Shown: positions 17,759-26,930, numbered from the stretch's first letter. The stretch: DNA of 64,000 bases from Roseiarcus sp963732155 (GCA_963732155.1 CAVSYB010000012.1:62001-126000); one strand, 5' to 3'. The notes: generated by a model not told the origin, from the letters alone. Made by a program: numbers and translations.

Positions 17759-19879
17759 ATGCGCCACTGGCTTCGCTCCCCGGCCCTGCTGAAGCTGTTC
17801 GTCGGCCAACACATCCTCAACGGCGTCAGCGTCGCGGCGGGGGTGATGGCGGTGAGCCTGATCGCCTCGGCTTTGTTCGGCTTCGCCGGCGGCCAGCCGG
17901 CGACGCTCGGGGCGATCTCGGCGAGCATCAGCGACCAGCCGGCGCCGCTGCGCCGCAAGGCGCTGCTGATGGCGGTCGGCTTCGGCATCGCTTGTTTTTC
18001 GACGCTGGCGATTCAGCTCGTCGCCAACGCCGCGCCGCTCGCGCTGATCCCGGCGATCGGCGCGCTCGCGTTCTTCGCCGGCCTGATCACCGGCTACGGA
18101 CGCTGGGCGCTGGCGCTCAGCATGCAGGCGCTGGTGCCGATGGTGTTCGCGCTCGGGCTGCCGGCGGCGACGCCGGCCGCCGCGCTGCGCGGCGAGACGG
18201 TGCTGGTCGGCGGCGGCCTCCTCTATATCGCCATCGCGCTCGCCCTGACCGCGATCACCGACGCCGGCGGGCGCCGTTTGATGACCAGCGAATGCCTGCG
18301 CGAGTTTTCCGCCTACCTCAGGGCGGTCGCCGCCTTCTACAATCCGACGCTGGACTTGCCGGAGGTCTATGGCGCGGTGATCCGGCAGCAGGCGGCGCTG
18401 TCCGATCAGATGCAGGCGGCGCGCGCGCTGCTGCTCGACCGACCGACCGCCTCGAAGGAGCGCATGCGCCAGGCGGCGACGATCGGCATTCTGCTCGATA
18501 CGCTCGACGCGCTGATCGCCGCCCATGTCGAACTCGCATCGCTGCGCGCCGCCGACGCCGCGGCGACGCTGATGACGCGCATCGCCGTCACCTTGCGCGC
18601 CGCCTCGCTCGACCTCCAGTTTTTGAGCCTCGATCTCCTGTCGAACGCGACGCCGAGCCTGCCGCCCGACCATTCGCTCGCCGCCGACGCGGTGACGCGC
18701 GAGGCCGAAAAGCTGGCCGGGAGCGACGACCTCGGCGCCGAGGCGCTCGCCGCGGTGCAGGCGACCACCCGGCGGATCGGCGACGCGCTCGGCCACATCC
18801 GGCGCCTCGAGCGCGCGCTGAGCGACGACGAGGTCGCCGGCGCGGCGATCGGCGACGTCGATCTGGCCGTCTTTGCGCCGCGTCCGTCCTTCAATCTGAA
18901 GCTGCTGACCGTCAATTTGACCCCGGATTCGCCGATGTTTCGTTTCGCGGCGCGGCTCGCCCTGGCGATGACCGCCGGCGCGGTGGTCGCCCAGTCGCTG
19001 AGCAGCGCGAGCCACGGCAACTGGATTCTGCTCACCATCGCGGTGATCCTGCGCGCCGGCTACGGCCTGACCCGCGAGCGGCGCGACGACCGGGTGATCG
19101 GCACGCTGATCGGCTGCCTGATCGCCGCCGCGGCGGTGGCGATCCTGCCGGTCGGCGCGCTGATCGCGGTCCAGGCTCTGGGGCTGGCGATCGTCCACAG
19201 CTTCGCGCGCCTGCGCTACCGCATCGCCTCGATCGGCGCGTCGATGATGGCGCTGGTGTCGCTGCATCTCATCGAACCCTCGCAGGCGACGCCGATCCTG
19301 GCGCGCATCGCCGACACGATCGTCGGCGCGGCGCTCGCCCAGTTGTTCAGCCATGTGCTGCCGCGTTGGGAGTTCAACGAGGCGCCGACATTGGCGGCGC
19401 GCCTGCGGACCGCCGTCGCCGCCTTCGCCAGGGTCGCGCTCGACGAGACCGCGCCGCGCCAGGACTATCGCCTGGCGCGCAAAAGCATGATCGAGGCGCT
19501 CGCCGCGCTCTCGGACTCGGCCGGCCGGATGGGCGGCGAGCCGCAGGCGGTGCATCGCGGCCTCGGCGAGATGGCCGACATGCTGATCGCCGGCTATGTC
19601 GTGGCGGCGCATCTCTCGGCGACGCGGCTGCTGGTCCGCGAGATGCGCGGCTCCCCGGAATTCGCGACCGTCGGCCCACGTCTTCGCGCGATCCGCGAAT
19701 GGCTGATCGCGCTGCTGTCGAAGCCGCCCGCGTCGGCCGATCGCCCGGAAGCCGCCTCTTTCAGCACGCCTTCGGCCGCCAACGACCCGCTCGGCGCCGA
19801 ATTCCGGCGCCTGCGCAAGTCGGCGCTCGCCTTGACGGCGGCGGCGGCGGTCCATCGAAGCGCCGCCGCGCCGGCCTGA
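17759..19879 (+). CDS. FUSC family membrane protein (YccS/aromatic acid exporter type)
   Basis: A 706-residue inner-membrane protein with two hydrophobic halves, each about five to six helices (residues about 15-165 and 395-520), linked and followed by long helical cytoplasmic segments. This is the fusaric-acid resistance / YccS architecture. The second half has the FUSC-like motif NWILLTIAVILRAGYGLTRE followed by RRDDRVIGTLIGCLIAA. Members export aromatic carboxylic acids or toxic compounds, usually with an HlyD partner, which is absent here. It converges with mmsB with a 12-base gap. The substrate is unknown. Confidence 0.85.
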   Translation: MRHWLRSPALLKLFVGQHILNGVSVAAGVMAVSLIASALFGFAGGQPATLGAISASISDQPAPLRRKALLMAVGFGIACFSTLAIQLVANAAPLALIPAIGALAFFAGLITGYGRWALALSMQALVPMVFALGLPAATPAAALRGETVLVGGGLLYIAIALALTAITDAGGRRLMTSECLREFSAYLRAVAAFYNPTLDLPEVYGAVIRQQAALSDQMQAARALLLDRPTASKERMRQAATIGILLDTLDALIAAHVELASLRAADAAATLMTRIAVTLRAASLDLQFLSLDLLSNATPSLPPDHSLAADAVTREAEKLAGSDDLGAEALAAVQATTRRIGDALGHIRRLERALSDDEVAGAAIGDVDLAVFAPRPSFNLKLLTVNLTPDSPMFRFAARLALAMTAGAVVAQSLSSASHGNWILLTIAVILRAGYGLTRERRDDRVIGTLIGCLIAAAAVAILPVGALIAVQALGLAIVHSFARLRYRIASIGASMMALVSLHLIEPSQATPILARIADTIVGAALAQLFSHVLPRWEFNEAPTLAARLRTAVAAFARVALDETAPRQDYRLARKSMIEALAALSDSAGRMGGEPQAVHRGLGEMADMLIAGYVVAAHLSATRLLVREMRGSPEFATVGPRLRAIREWLIALLSKPPASADRPEAASFSTPSAANDPLGAEFRRLRKSALALTAAAAVHRSAAAPA

Positions 19880-19891
19880 GCGACGCGGCGG

Positions 19892-20776
19892 TCAGGCCGC
19901 GCCGCCGCGAATGAAATTGATGATCCCGGAAAAGTCGTCGCCGGCATGGCCGGCGGCGGCGAACAAGGCGTAGAGCTGCGCCGCCTGGGCGCCGATCGGC
20001 GTAACCGCGCCAACCGCCGCCGCCGCTTCCTGGGCCAGCCTGAGGTCCTTCAGCATCAGCGCGGCGGCGAAACCCGGCTTGTAGTCCCGGTTGGCGGGCG
20101 AGGCCGGCGCCGGGCCGGGGACCGGGCAATAGGTGGTGAGCGACCAGGATTGGCCCGACGAGGTCGAGGCGACGTCGTAGAGCGCCTGGGCGGAGAGCCC
20201 GAGTTTTTCGGCGAGCACGAAGGCCTCGCAGGTGGCGATCATCGTCGCGCCAAGGATCATGTTGTTGCAGATTTTCGCCGCCTGCCCGGCGCCGGCGCCG
20301 CCGCAATGGACGATGCGCTTGCCCATCGCCTCGAGGATCGGCTTGCCGGCGGCGAAGGCCGCTTCCGATCCGCCCACCATGAAGGTCAGCGTTCCCGCGG
20401 TCGCGCCGCCCACGCCCCCGGAAACCGGCGCGTCGAGGCAGGGTTTTGCGGCCGCCCCCGCCGCTTCATGGGCGCGCCGGGCGCTTTCGACGTCGATGGT
20501 GGAGGAATCGATGAACAAAGCGCCGGGCTTCGCCGCCGCGAGAATGTCGCTCCACGCGGCGATCACCTGTCGGCCGGCCGGCAGCATGGTGACGACGACA
20601 TCGGCTTCGGCGACGGCCGTGCGGCCCGATTCGGCCGCGACGACGCCGCTCGCCGCCGCGTCCCGCCGCAGCTTTTCCACGAGGTCGAACCCGACGACCC
20701 GATGGCCTGCCTTCACCAGATTGGCGGCCATCGGGCCGCCCATGTTGCCTAGGCCGATAAAGGCGATCACGCTCAT
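19892..20776 (-). CDS. mmsB: 3-hydroxyisobutyrate dehydrogenase
   Basis: A 294-residue beta-hydroxyacid dehydrogenase that oxidises 3-hydroxyisobutyrate to methylmalonate semialdehyde with NAD+, late in valine breakdown. The Rossmann motif is FIGLGNMGGPMAANLVKAGH at the start. The substrate-binding DAPVSGGVGGA is near residue 118, and the catalytic lysine is in GAGQAAKICNNM near residue 168. Length is exactly that of MmsB. It is the last gene of a leftward operon with an acyl-CoA dehydrogenase, a Uma2 gene and mmsA. Confidence 0.95.
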   Translation of the reverse strand: MSVIAFIGLGNMGGPMAANLVKAGHRVVGFDLVEKLRRDAAASGVVAAESGRTAVAEADVVVTMLPAGRQVIAAWSDILAAAKPGALFIDSSTIDVESARRAHEAAGAAAKPCLDAPVSGGVGGATAGTLTFMVGGSEAAFAAGKPILEAMGKRIVHCGGAGAGQAAKICNNMILGATMIATCEAFVLAEKLGLSAQALYDVASTSSGQSWSLTTYCPVPGPAPASPANRDYKPGFAAALMLKDLRLAQEAAAAVGAVTPIGAQAAQLYALFAAAGHAGDDFSGIINFIRGGAA

Positions 20777-20834
20777 GCCTTCCTCCCGGGAAAAAGCGCC
20801 AGCGACGGGGCGCGGATGCGAAGGCCGGCGGCGA

Positions 20835-21971
20835 TCAGCCCTGGATGAGCCCGCGCGCCACGATCACACGCATGATCTCGTTGGTGCCTTCGAGTATCTG
20901 ATGCACGCGCAGATCGCGAACGATCTTCTCGACGCCATAGTCGGCGAGATAGCCATAGCCGCCGAACAATTGGAGCGCGTCATTGGCCGCGTCAAATCCC
21001 GCGTCGGTGGCGACCCGCTTGGCCATCGCGCAGAGCCGCGTCGCGTCGGCCGCCCCGGCGTCCAGGGCGCTCGCCGCGCGCCACAACAACGCGCGCGCCG
21101 CCTCCAGCGAGGTCGCGATGTCGGCGAGACGAAACTGCAGCGCTTGAAAATCCAGGATCGCGCGCCCGAACGCCTTTCGCTCGCGCATGTAGGCGATCGC
21201 CTTCGCCAGCGCCAATTCGCCGCCGCCGAGCGCGCAGGCGCCGATGTTGAGGCGCCCGCCGTCAAGCCCGGCCATGGCGATCTTGAATCCCTCGCCCTCG
21301 GCGCCCACCAGGTTTTCGACGGGGACGCGCACGCCCTCCATGATGACCTGGCGCGTCGGCTGCGTATTCCAGCCCATCTTGCGCTCGTTGGGCCCGAACG
21401 AAAGGCCCGCACAGCCCCTTTCGACGACGAAGGCCGACACGCCGCCTGCCCCCTCGCCGCCGGTGCGCGCCATGACCAGATAAATGTCCGCCGCGCCGGC
21501 GCCGGAGATGAACTGCTTGACGCCGTCGAGCACGTAGGATTCGCCCTCGCGACGCGCGCGCGTCTTCAGCGCCGCCGCATCGGAACCCGCGCCCGGCTCG
21601 GTCAGGCAATAGCTCGACAAATGATCCATACTGGCGAGCTGGCCCAAGAAGCGGTCGCGCAGCGCCGGCGAACCGAAACGGTCGATCATCCAGGCGACCA
21701 TGTTGTGAATCGACAGATAGGCCGCGACGCTCGGACAGCCGGTCGCCAGCGCTTCAAAGATCAACGCGGCGTCGAGGCGGGTGAGTCCCGAGCCGCCGCT
21801 CTCCTCCCGCACATAGATCGCCGCCATGCCAAGCCCCGCGGCCTCGCGCAAGACATCGACGGGGAAATGGCGCGCCTCGTCCCAGGCCAGCGCATGGGGC
21901 GCGATGCGCTCATCGGCGAAGGCCTTGGCCATTTCCCGCAAGGCGACGTGATCGGCGTTGAGCGCGAACAT
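20835..21971 (-). CDS. Acyl-CoA dehydrogenase, probably isobutyryl-CoA dehydrogenase
   Basis: A 378-residue FAD enzyme that forms methacrylyl-CoA from isobutyryl-CoA in valine degradation, judging by its neighbours mmsA and mmsB and by close resemblance to the ACAD8 type. Typical motifs are CLTEPGAGSDAAALKTRA (FAD and substrate loop), QLFGGYGYLADYGVEKIVRD, and the C-terminal HQILEGTNEIMRVIVARGL with the catalytic glutamate region of this subgroup. Its start is 20 bases from the Uma2 stop. A 3-hydroxyisobutyryl-CoA hydrolase and enoyl-CoA hydratase, usually nearby, are not in this cluster. Confidence 0.9.
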   Translation of the reverse strand: MFALNADHVALREMAKAFADERIAPHALAWDEARHFPVDVLREAAGLGMAAIYVREESGGSGLTRLDAALIFEALATGCPSVAAYLSIHNMVAWMIDRFGSPALRDRFLGQLASMDHLSSYCLTEPGAGSDAAALKTRARREGESYVLDGVKQFISGAGAADIYLVMARTGGEGAGGVSAFVVERGCAGLSFGPNERKMGWNTQPTRQVIMEGVRVPVENLVGAEGEGFKIAMAGLDGGRLNIGACALGGGELALAKAIAYMRERKAFGRAILDFQALQFRLADIATSLEAARALLWRAASALDAGAADATRLCAMAKRVATDAGFDAANDALQLFGGYGYLADYGVEKIVRDLRVHQILEGTNEIMRVIVARGLIQG

Positions 21972-21991
21972 AATCGGCAGGCCCGCTTGAA

Positions 21992-22546
21992 CTATTCGGC
22001 CGCGAACATTTCGGCGACGGGCGCCTCGAGCCCCGGCGGGTCGAGGCGCAGGAGCCCCTCGGTGAGAATGCGCGTCTCGATGACTTCGCCCTGACCGCGC
22101 TTGTGATGAATCAGGACCCGCCTCTCGGGATCGAGGACAAGATAGTGGGCGACGCTGGGCAGGGAAAAATAGCCGCTCAGCTTGACGCCATGGTCGCGTG
22201 CGGCGGTGCTCGGAGAAAGAACCTCCACGACGACAATGGGATTGGGAATTTCGATCGCGTCAGGCGGCAGGCGCGGGCCGCAATAAACCAGCGCGTCGGG
22301 CTCGAAAATCGTCGTGTCGCTCACTCGCACGCTGGCGCCGTCGGGGTAGACCCTGCAGGGTAGACGGGCGCCATCGATCGCCTGCCTCAACGCCCGGAGC
22401 ACCTCCCCTTTTGTTTCAACATGGGCGACGCGCTCGGGCGACATCGCCACCAGCGCCCCGTCCTGCAATTCCCAACGCCCTTCCTGAGCCTCTGCCCAGA
22501 CGAGGAATTCGTCGGCGGACATTTTCTCTTTCACGGCGGCTGACAT
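21992..22546 (-). CDS. Uma2 family restriction-endonuclease-like protein
   Basis: A 184-residue protein of the Uma2 (DUF820) family with a PD-(D/E)xK nuclease fold. The likely active-site residues are D of FEPDALVYCGPR, then E in IVVVEVLSPSTAARD, followed by KLSGYFSLPSVAHYLVLDPE, the usual family run. Function in the cell is not established for the family, which is hugely expanded in cyanobacteria and spread by transfer. Here it sits inside a valine-catabolism operon, 20 bases from the acyl-CoA dehydrogenase and 68 bases from mmsA, as an apparent insertion. Confidence 0.88.
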   Translation of the reverse strand: MSAAVKEKMSADEFLVWAEAQEGRWELQDGALVAMSPERVAHVETKGEVLRALRQAIDGARLPCRVYPDGASVRVSDTTIFEPDALVYCGPRLPPDAIEIPNPIVVVEVLSPSTAARDHGVKLSGYFSLPSVAHYLVLDPERRVLIHHKRGQGEVIETRILTEGLLRLDPPGLEAPVAEMFAAE

Positions 22547-22614
22547 GGCTTCACCCTAGCACAGCCGCCCCGGCCCGCGATATCGCCGCTGCGAGGGAAG
22601 GAACCGGACGGCAA

Positions 22615-24111
22615 TCATCCCATCGTCGGAATATTGAAATTCGCGCCGTCCTTCACGCCCGACGGCCACCGCGAGGTGACCGTTTTGGTCTTGGTGTAGA
22701 AGCGGATCGAATCGGGTCCGTGCTGGTTGAGGTCGCCAAAGCCGGAACGCTTCCAGCCGCCGAACGTATAATAGGCGACCGGCACGGGAATCGGAATGTT
22801 GACCCCCACCATGCCGACCTCGACGCGGGAGGCGAAGTCGCGCGCCGCATCGCCGTCCCGCGTGAAGATCGCGACGCCATTGCCGTATTCGTGGTCGTTG
22901 CAGAGACCGAGCGCTTCATTGTAGCTGCCGGCTCGCACCACCGAGAGCACCGGTCCGAAGATCTCTTCCTTGTAGATTCGCATGTCCTTGGTCACGTCGT
23001 CGAACAGGCAGCCGCCCATATAGAATCCGTTCTCGTAGCCCTGCATCTTGAAGCCGCGTCCGTCGACGACAAGCCTCGCCCCCTCCTTGATCCCGATATC
23101 GACGTACGACTTCACCTTGTCGAGATGGGCCTTGGTCACCATCGGACCATAGTCGGCGGAGGCGTCGGTCGAGGGACCGATCTTCAGCGCCTCGACCCGC
23201 GGAATGAGGCGCCTGACCAGTTCGTCCGCCGTCCGTTTGCCGACGGGCACGGCGACGGAAATCGCCATGCAGCGCTCGCCCGCGGAACCGTAGCCGGCGC
23301 CCATCAGCGCATCGACCGTCTGCTCCATATCGGCGTCGGGCATGACGACCATATGGTTCTTGGCGCCCCCGAAACATTGCACGCGCTTGCCGCTCGCCGT
23401 TCCGCGCGCATAAATGTATTGCGCGATCGGCGTCGAACCGACGAAGCCGATCGCCTTGATGTCGGGGTCGTCGAGGATGGCGTCGACCGCCTCCTTGTCG
23501 CCATTGACGACATTGAGAATCCCGGGAGGGCCGCCCGCCTCGATGAACAATTCGGCCAGGCGCATCGGCACGCCGGGATCGCGTTCGGAAGGCTTCAGGA
23601 TAAACGCGTTGCCGCACGCGATGGCGGGCGCGAGCTTCCACAGCGGGATCATCGCGGGAAAATTGAACGGGGTGATGCCGGCGACGACGCCCAGCGGCTG
23701 GCGCATCGAATAGGAATCGATGCCCGGGCCGGCGCCGTCGGTGTATTCGCCCTTCATCAGATGGGCGACCCCGAGCGCGAATTCGATGACTTCGACGCCG
23801 CGCTGGATGTCGCCCTTGGCGTCGGCGAGCGTCTTGCCGTGTTCGCGGGCCAGAATATCGGCGAGTTCGTCATTGTTGCGGGCGATCAGGTCGATGAATT
23901 TCATCAGCACGCGGGCGCGGCGCTGCGGGTTGACGGCGCCCCAGCCCGGCTGCGCCGCCTTGGCGTTTCCAACCGCGGCGCGAACCTCGTGCTTGGCGGC
24001 GAGCGCCACCGAGGCGCGCACGGTGCCGTCCATCGGTTGGAAAACCTCGCCCGTTCGGCCCGACGCTCCCGCGACGCTCCTGCCGCCGATGAAATGCCCA
24101 TAGCTGATCAT
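22615..24111 (-). CDS. mmsA: Methylmalonate-semialdehyde dehydrogenase (CoA-acylating)
   Basis: I chose the ATG at 24111, which follows GGAGGGAGCG at ideal spacing, giving 498 residues; longer readings have no support. The enzyme converts methylmalonate semialdehyde to propionyl-CoA, the end of valine and a step of inositol catabolism. Aldehyde dehydrogenase motifs are PFNFPAMIPLWKLAPAIACG, FVGSTPIAQYIYARG, and the catalytic cysteine in GSAGERCMAISVAVPVG. C-terminal KTVTSRWPSG is typical of MmsA. First gene of the leftward valine operon. A dyad at 24163-24203 lies about 50 bases upstream. Confidence 0.96.
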   Translation of the reverse strand: MISYGHFIGGRSVAGASGRTGEVFQPMDGTVRASVALAAKHEVRAAVGNAKAAQPGWGAVNPQRRARVLMKFIDLIARNNDELADILAREHGKTLADAKGDIQRGVEVIEFALGVAHLMKGEYTDGAGPGIDSYSMRQPLGVVAGITPFNFPAMIPLWKLAPAIACGNAFILKPSERDPGVPMRLAELFIEAGGPPGILNVVNGDKEAVDAILDDPDIKAIGFVGSTPIAQYIYARGTASGKRVQCFGGAKNHMVVMPDADMEQTVDALMGAGYGSAGERCMAISVAVPVGKRTADELVRRLIPRVEALKIGPSTDASADYGPMVTKAHLDKVKSYVDIGIKEGARLVVDGRGFKMQGYENGFYMGGCLFDDVTKDMRIYKEEIFGPVLSVVRAGSYNEALGLCNDHEYGNGVAIFTRDGDAARDFASRVEVGMVGVNIPIPVPVAYYTFGGWKRSGFGDLNQHGPDSIRFYTKTKTVTSRWPSGVKDGANFNIPTMG

Positions 24112-24162
24112 TGGTCGCTCCCTCCGGATTTTTCGGTTCGCGCCTTCCTTATCCCTCATTAT

Positions 24163-24203
24163 TTTGCACAACAATCGCCGATTTCGCGCATCACGTGTGC
24201 AAA
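24163..24203. promoter_or_regulatory. Inverted repeat TTTGCACA / TGTGCAAA upstream of mmsA
   Basis: Perfect 8-base arms at 24163-24170 and 24196-24203, separated by 25 bases, so centres are 33 bases apart, about three helical turns. It lies 52 bases upstream of the mmsA start, in the relatively AT-rich part of the gap. The layout suits two half-sites or two sites of a dimeric regulator of valine catabolism. No regulator gene is adjacent, so the cognate protein is unknown. Confidence 0.45.
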
Positions 24204-24353
24204 GACCAGTCCTCGACGGTGGAACTGGCTTCCTTCGCGAGGCTCAAGGCGCGAGGAGCCAGCCCGCCAGCCGACCCTGCCCGCCGGTCGTCAGGGCCAA
24301 TCTGGCGATCGCCGGCGTCGAAAGCGCGATGCTCGCTCTCGATCCTGCGGCGA

Positions 24354-24941
24354 TCAGGGCCGCGCGGCGACCGGCGCGCCCGACGACGACGTCAGCACAC
24401 CCGATCCTCCGGCGGGCCTGTCGGGCTCCGCGGCCACCTCCATTGCCCAAAAGACCCGGTATCGGGTGCGGGCGTCCTTGGCGATGGCGATGCCGAAACG
24501 AGTCGCCTGCGGCATCAGAAGATTGTCGTTATGCGCGGGGGAATTGCGCCAGCCGGCGAACGCCTCCTCGGTCGAGTAATAGCCGCCGCCGAGATTTTCG
24601 GCGGCCCGCGTCGTGTCGACGCCGGCCGCCGCGAGGCGTGAGGAGAAGCCCCCGCCGAGATCGTGCGACAGGTCGTCCGCCGCGGCCGTCGCATCCGCCT
24701 GGCGCTGCGCCAACGCCATCAGCGCCGGATCGAGCCGCAGCGGGCCAAGATCCCGGCTCCGGCGGTAGGCGTTCAGCATCGCGGCGGCGGCCGCTGGATC
24801 GACATGGACATTGGCGACGAGCCGAAACACGCGCCCATCGACGGGGCCGGTCCGCAGCGCCTCGCCGCCACAAGCCCCAAGCGCCAACGCCGCGACGAGC
24901 GACATGGCGTTCCCGAAACGCGTGACGGGTTTTCCAGGCAT
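24354..24941 (-). CDS. CAP/SCP-domain lipoprotein
   Basis: A 195-residue protein with a lipoprotein signal: the lipobox is ALALGAC at about residue 24, so it should be anchored by lipid in the envelope. From about residue 48 it is a CAP (SCP/PR1-like) domain: MLNAYRRSRDLGPLRLDPAL, then AENLGGGYYSTEEAFAGW and SPAHNDNLLMPQATRFGIA. The histidine in SPAHNDNL is the conserved CAP histidine. A second conserved His could be that of LSHDLGG. GAGGGGG lies about nine bases before the ATG. Role of bacterial CAP proteins is mostly unknown. Confidence 0.85.
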   Translation of the reverse strand: MPGKPVTRFGNAMSLVAALALGACGGEALRTGPVDGRVFRLVANVHVDPAAAAAMLNAYRRSRDLGPLRLDPALMALAQRQADATAAADDLSHDLGGGFSSRLAAAGVDTTRAAENLGGGYYSTEEAFAGWRNSPAHNDNLLMPQATRFGIAIAKDARTRYRVFWAMEVAAEPDRPAGGSGVLTSSSGAPVAARP

Positions 24942-25203
24942 TTTTCACGACCCCCTCATCGATCAGGCGAGTCTACCGCAATCCGGACGCGGGAGGGGTG
25001 GGCGCGCGGATCGCCCGCCGGGCGTCCAGGCCCCGCTCATTGTCATATTGAGCGGAAATTCGCCGCGCAGCCGAGGGGAGGAGGTTTCTGGATCGAATCG
25101 GCGGACGCCTCGGGTCGGCCGGGTCTTCGCGCCGACGAGCCGGCGCCGCCGCGGAAGGCCAGCGTGACGGAGCCGGGAGCTGCGCCCTGGCCGATCGCAA
25201 CTT

Positions 25204-25680
25204 TCAGCGCTCCGCGCGAAGCGTCAGCAACTCAACGCCCGCCGCGAGGGCGAGGCCGGTCTGCGTCTGAATGGACAGCGGCTGCAAGGTGATCGAGCGG
25301 GCTGAGCCGCCGACAAGCGCGTTGGCGCCCACCCCGGCCCCAACGGTCGCCGAGGCGGCGACGCCGACATAATCGCCGGCGAGCGCGCCCCGCCTCGGCC
25401 CATGCATCGGCGCGAAGACCTGCCAGGCCAGAACGCCCCGATTGGTTCGGCCGACATCGAGGCCAAATTTCCTGATCATGCCGAAATAGCGCTCGGAATA
25501 GCCGCGCGCCGAAACGAAAATGCAGCGCATTTCCTTGGCGGACGTCAAGATGAGGCCGAAGCCCGAAGAGACCTCGCAACGCAGAGCGCCGACCTTCGGG
25601 CGCTCCTGGGGCGCAGCCGGCTGCGTTGCGCCAATCGCCGCGGCGAGCGCGGCGACACTGAACAAAGCGCGAAGACTCAT
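25204..25680 (-). CDS. DUF992 family periplasmic protein
   Basis: I chose the ATG at 25680 because AGGAG precedes it and it yields a proper signal peptide (MSLRALFSVAALAAAIGATQ). The product has 158 residues. The mature part carries the DUF992 hallmarks: VGALRCEVSSGFGLILTSAK, MRCIFVS, YFGMIRKFGLDVG, and WQVFAP, then a glycine/alanine-rich stretch (GVAASATVGAGVGANALVGG). Two conserved cysteines may form a disulfide. DUF992 is common and restricted mainly to Hyphomicrobiales; its function is unknown. Upstream 260 bases hold only a short hairpin at 25033-25055. Confidence 0.85.
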   Translation of the reverse strand: MSLRALFSVAALAAAIGATQPAAPQERPKVGALRCEVSSGFGLILTSAKEMRCIFVSARGYSERYFGMIRKFGLDVGRTNRGVLAWQVFAPMHGPRRGALAGDYVGVAASATVGAGVGANALVGGSARSITLQPLSIQTQTGLALAAGVELLTLRAER

Positions 25681-25941
25681 CGTTTTTCTCCTGATGCGGC
25701 CTTCTTGATTCGCAACGTCGAGACTAGACCCCAGCGAATCGGAAGCCCACAGGCCGTCGAGACGACGATCGTTGCGCCCGCAGGCGGGCGTTCCCGCCGT
25801 CGTCGGCGGACACACGCCCCTCCTGTCGCACTTGAATCATCCGCGGGCCTGCGCTTGGCGGCGTCATAGGCTAGTATTGCATCGGACGCCGCCGCCGCGG
25901 CGCGATTGTGTTGCGACAATCGGCGATATTGGAGTACGCCC

Positions 25942-26451
25942 ATGCGATTGTTGACCCTCATCGGCGCGCTGGCGATCGGCGCCGCGATCGGCGCCGCCAT
26001 CTTCTTCTTCGGCGGCTTCTATAGCGTGGCGGCGACCGAGGAGGACCCGGGCGTCGTCGCCTGGGCGCTCGCCAATATCCGCGTCGCCTCGATTGTCCGC
26101 CACGCGGGCGACCAGCCGCCGATTTCGCTCGACGATCCTGCAGCCGTGCAGGCCGGCGCTCGCGCCTTCGCCGCGCGCGGCTGCCTCAACTGTCACGGCG
26201 GGCCCGGAGTGGGCTGGGCCAAATTCTCGGAGGGATTGCGGCCGTGGCCGGCCGACCTCAAGGATATGGCGAGGGACAGGAACCCGTCGCAGCTGTTCTG
26301 GGTGATCAAGAACGGCATCAAGATGACCGGCATGCCGAGCTTTGGCGCGACCGGCACGCCCGACGCCGAAATCTGGACGATCGTCGCCCTCATCAAGAAA
26401 CTGCCGACCCTGTCGGACGCGGACTTCAAAGCCTGGACGGCCGGCCCATAG
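25942..26451 (+). CDS. Membrane-anchored c-type cytochrome
   Basis: A 169-residue monohaem cytochrome c with an N-terminal membrane anchor (LIGALAIGAAIGAAIFFFGG) that leaves the haem domain in the periplasm. The haem site is CLNCH at residues 81-85 and the likely axial methionine is M131 in GMPSFG. The domain matches the cytochrome_CBB3-like class C fold, ending IWTIVALIKKLPTLSDADF. It may accept electrons in respiration or in a periplasmic dehydrogenase chain; no partner oxidase or dehydrogenase gene is adjacent. Confidence 0.88.
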   Translation: MRLLTLIGALAIGAAIGAAIFFFGGFYSVAATEEDPGVVAWALANIRVASIVRHAGDQPPISLDDPAAVQAGARAFAARGCLNCHGGPGVGWAKFSEGLRPWPADLKDMARDRNPSQLFWVIKNGIKMTGMPSFGATGTPDAEIWTIVALIKKLPTLSDADFKAWTAGP

Positions 26452-26559
26452 TCGGCGCTCGACGACGAGCCGGCGGGCTTGTCAGGGGCGCCCCGGGCGG
26501 AGCAACATGACCGGGCGATCGGCAGCCGTGGTGAATGCCGCCCGCAAGGTGCGCCAGCC

Positions 26560-26856
26560 ATGCGAATCGGGAGCAGACCGCTTGGCCCGGCGACCAGGGG
26601 CGCGTCGACGCCTCGTTACGTCCCGCTGCTTTGCGGAATGTGCCGGGCGCCCGTCAAGCTCACCATAGACGCTTCTTGGCTCGCGACCGTCGCCTGCCCT
26701 TCGTGCGGCCGAACGGACACGTTCGACAATGCCGCCACGGAAGCCGGCGCCTTTCTGGCCGATCGCCGCCGGAGGGAAATGGCGAGGCGACTCGGAACCG
26801 CTCCGCCGGACGCCCCACCTCGCTTTCGCTTCATCCGCGACGAGCCGCCGGATTAG
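26560..26856 (+). CDS. Small zinc-ribbon protein, hypothetical
   Basis: A 98-residue reading frame with two CxxC pairs (CGMCRAPVKLT and VACPSCGRTDTF, 23 residues apart), which makes a plausible zinc ribbon. The rest is basic and helical (ADRRRREMARRLG). The ATG at 26560 is chosen because the sequence before it is weak, but an upstream start at 26479 in the same frame is possible. No family is recognised. It follows the cytochrome c gene by 108 bases on the same strand and converges with the SDR gene. Confidence 0.5.
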   Translation: MRIGSRPLGPATRGASTPRYVPLLCGMCRAPVKLTIDASWLATVACPSCGRTDTFDNAATEAGAFLADRRRREMARRLGTAPPDAPPRFRFIRDEPPD

Positions 26857-26930
26857 GCTGATATCGACGAACGCTGCAGCCGCGCGGATCGGCGACGGCG
26901 GCGCGCAGTCTCCTGTTCCCGCCTTTCGCG

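Noticed and set aside
17444..19855. A long minus-strand frame opposite the FUSC gene, and Phe-rich peptides at its end
   Set aside because: Low-complexity Arg/Glu/Gln composition, no ribosome binding site, and the FUSC gene explains the region; the Phe-rich end is the GAAA repeat element.
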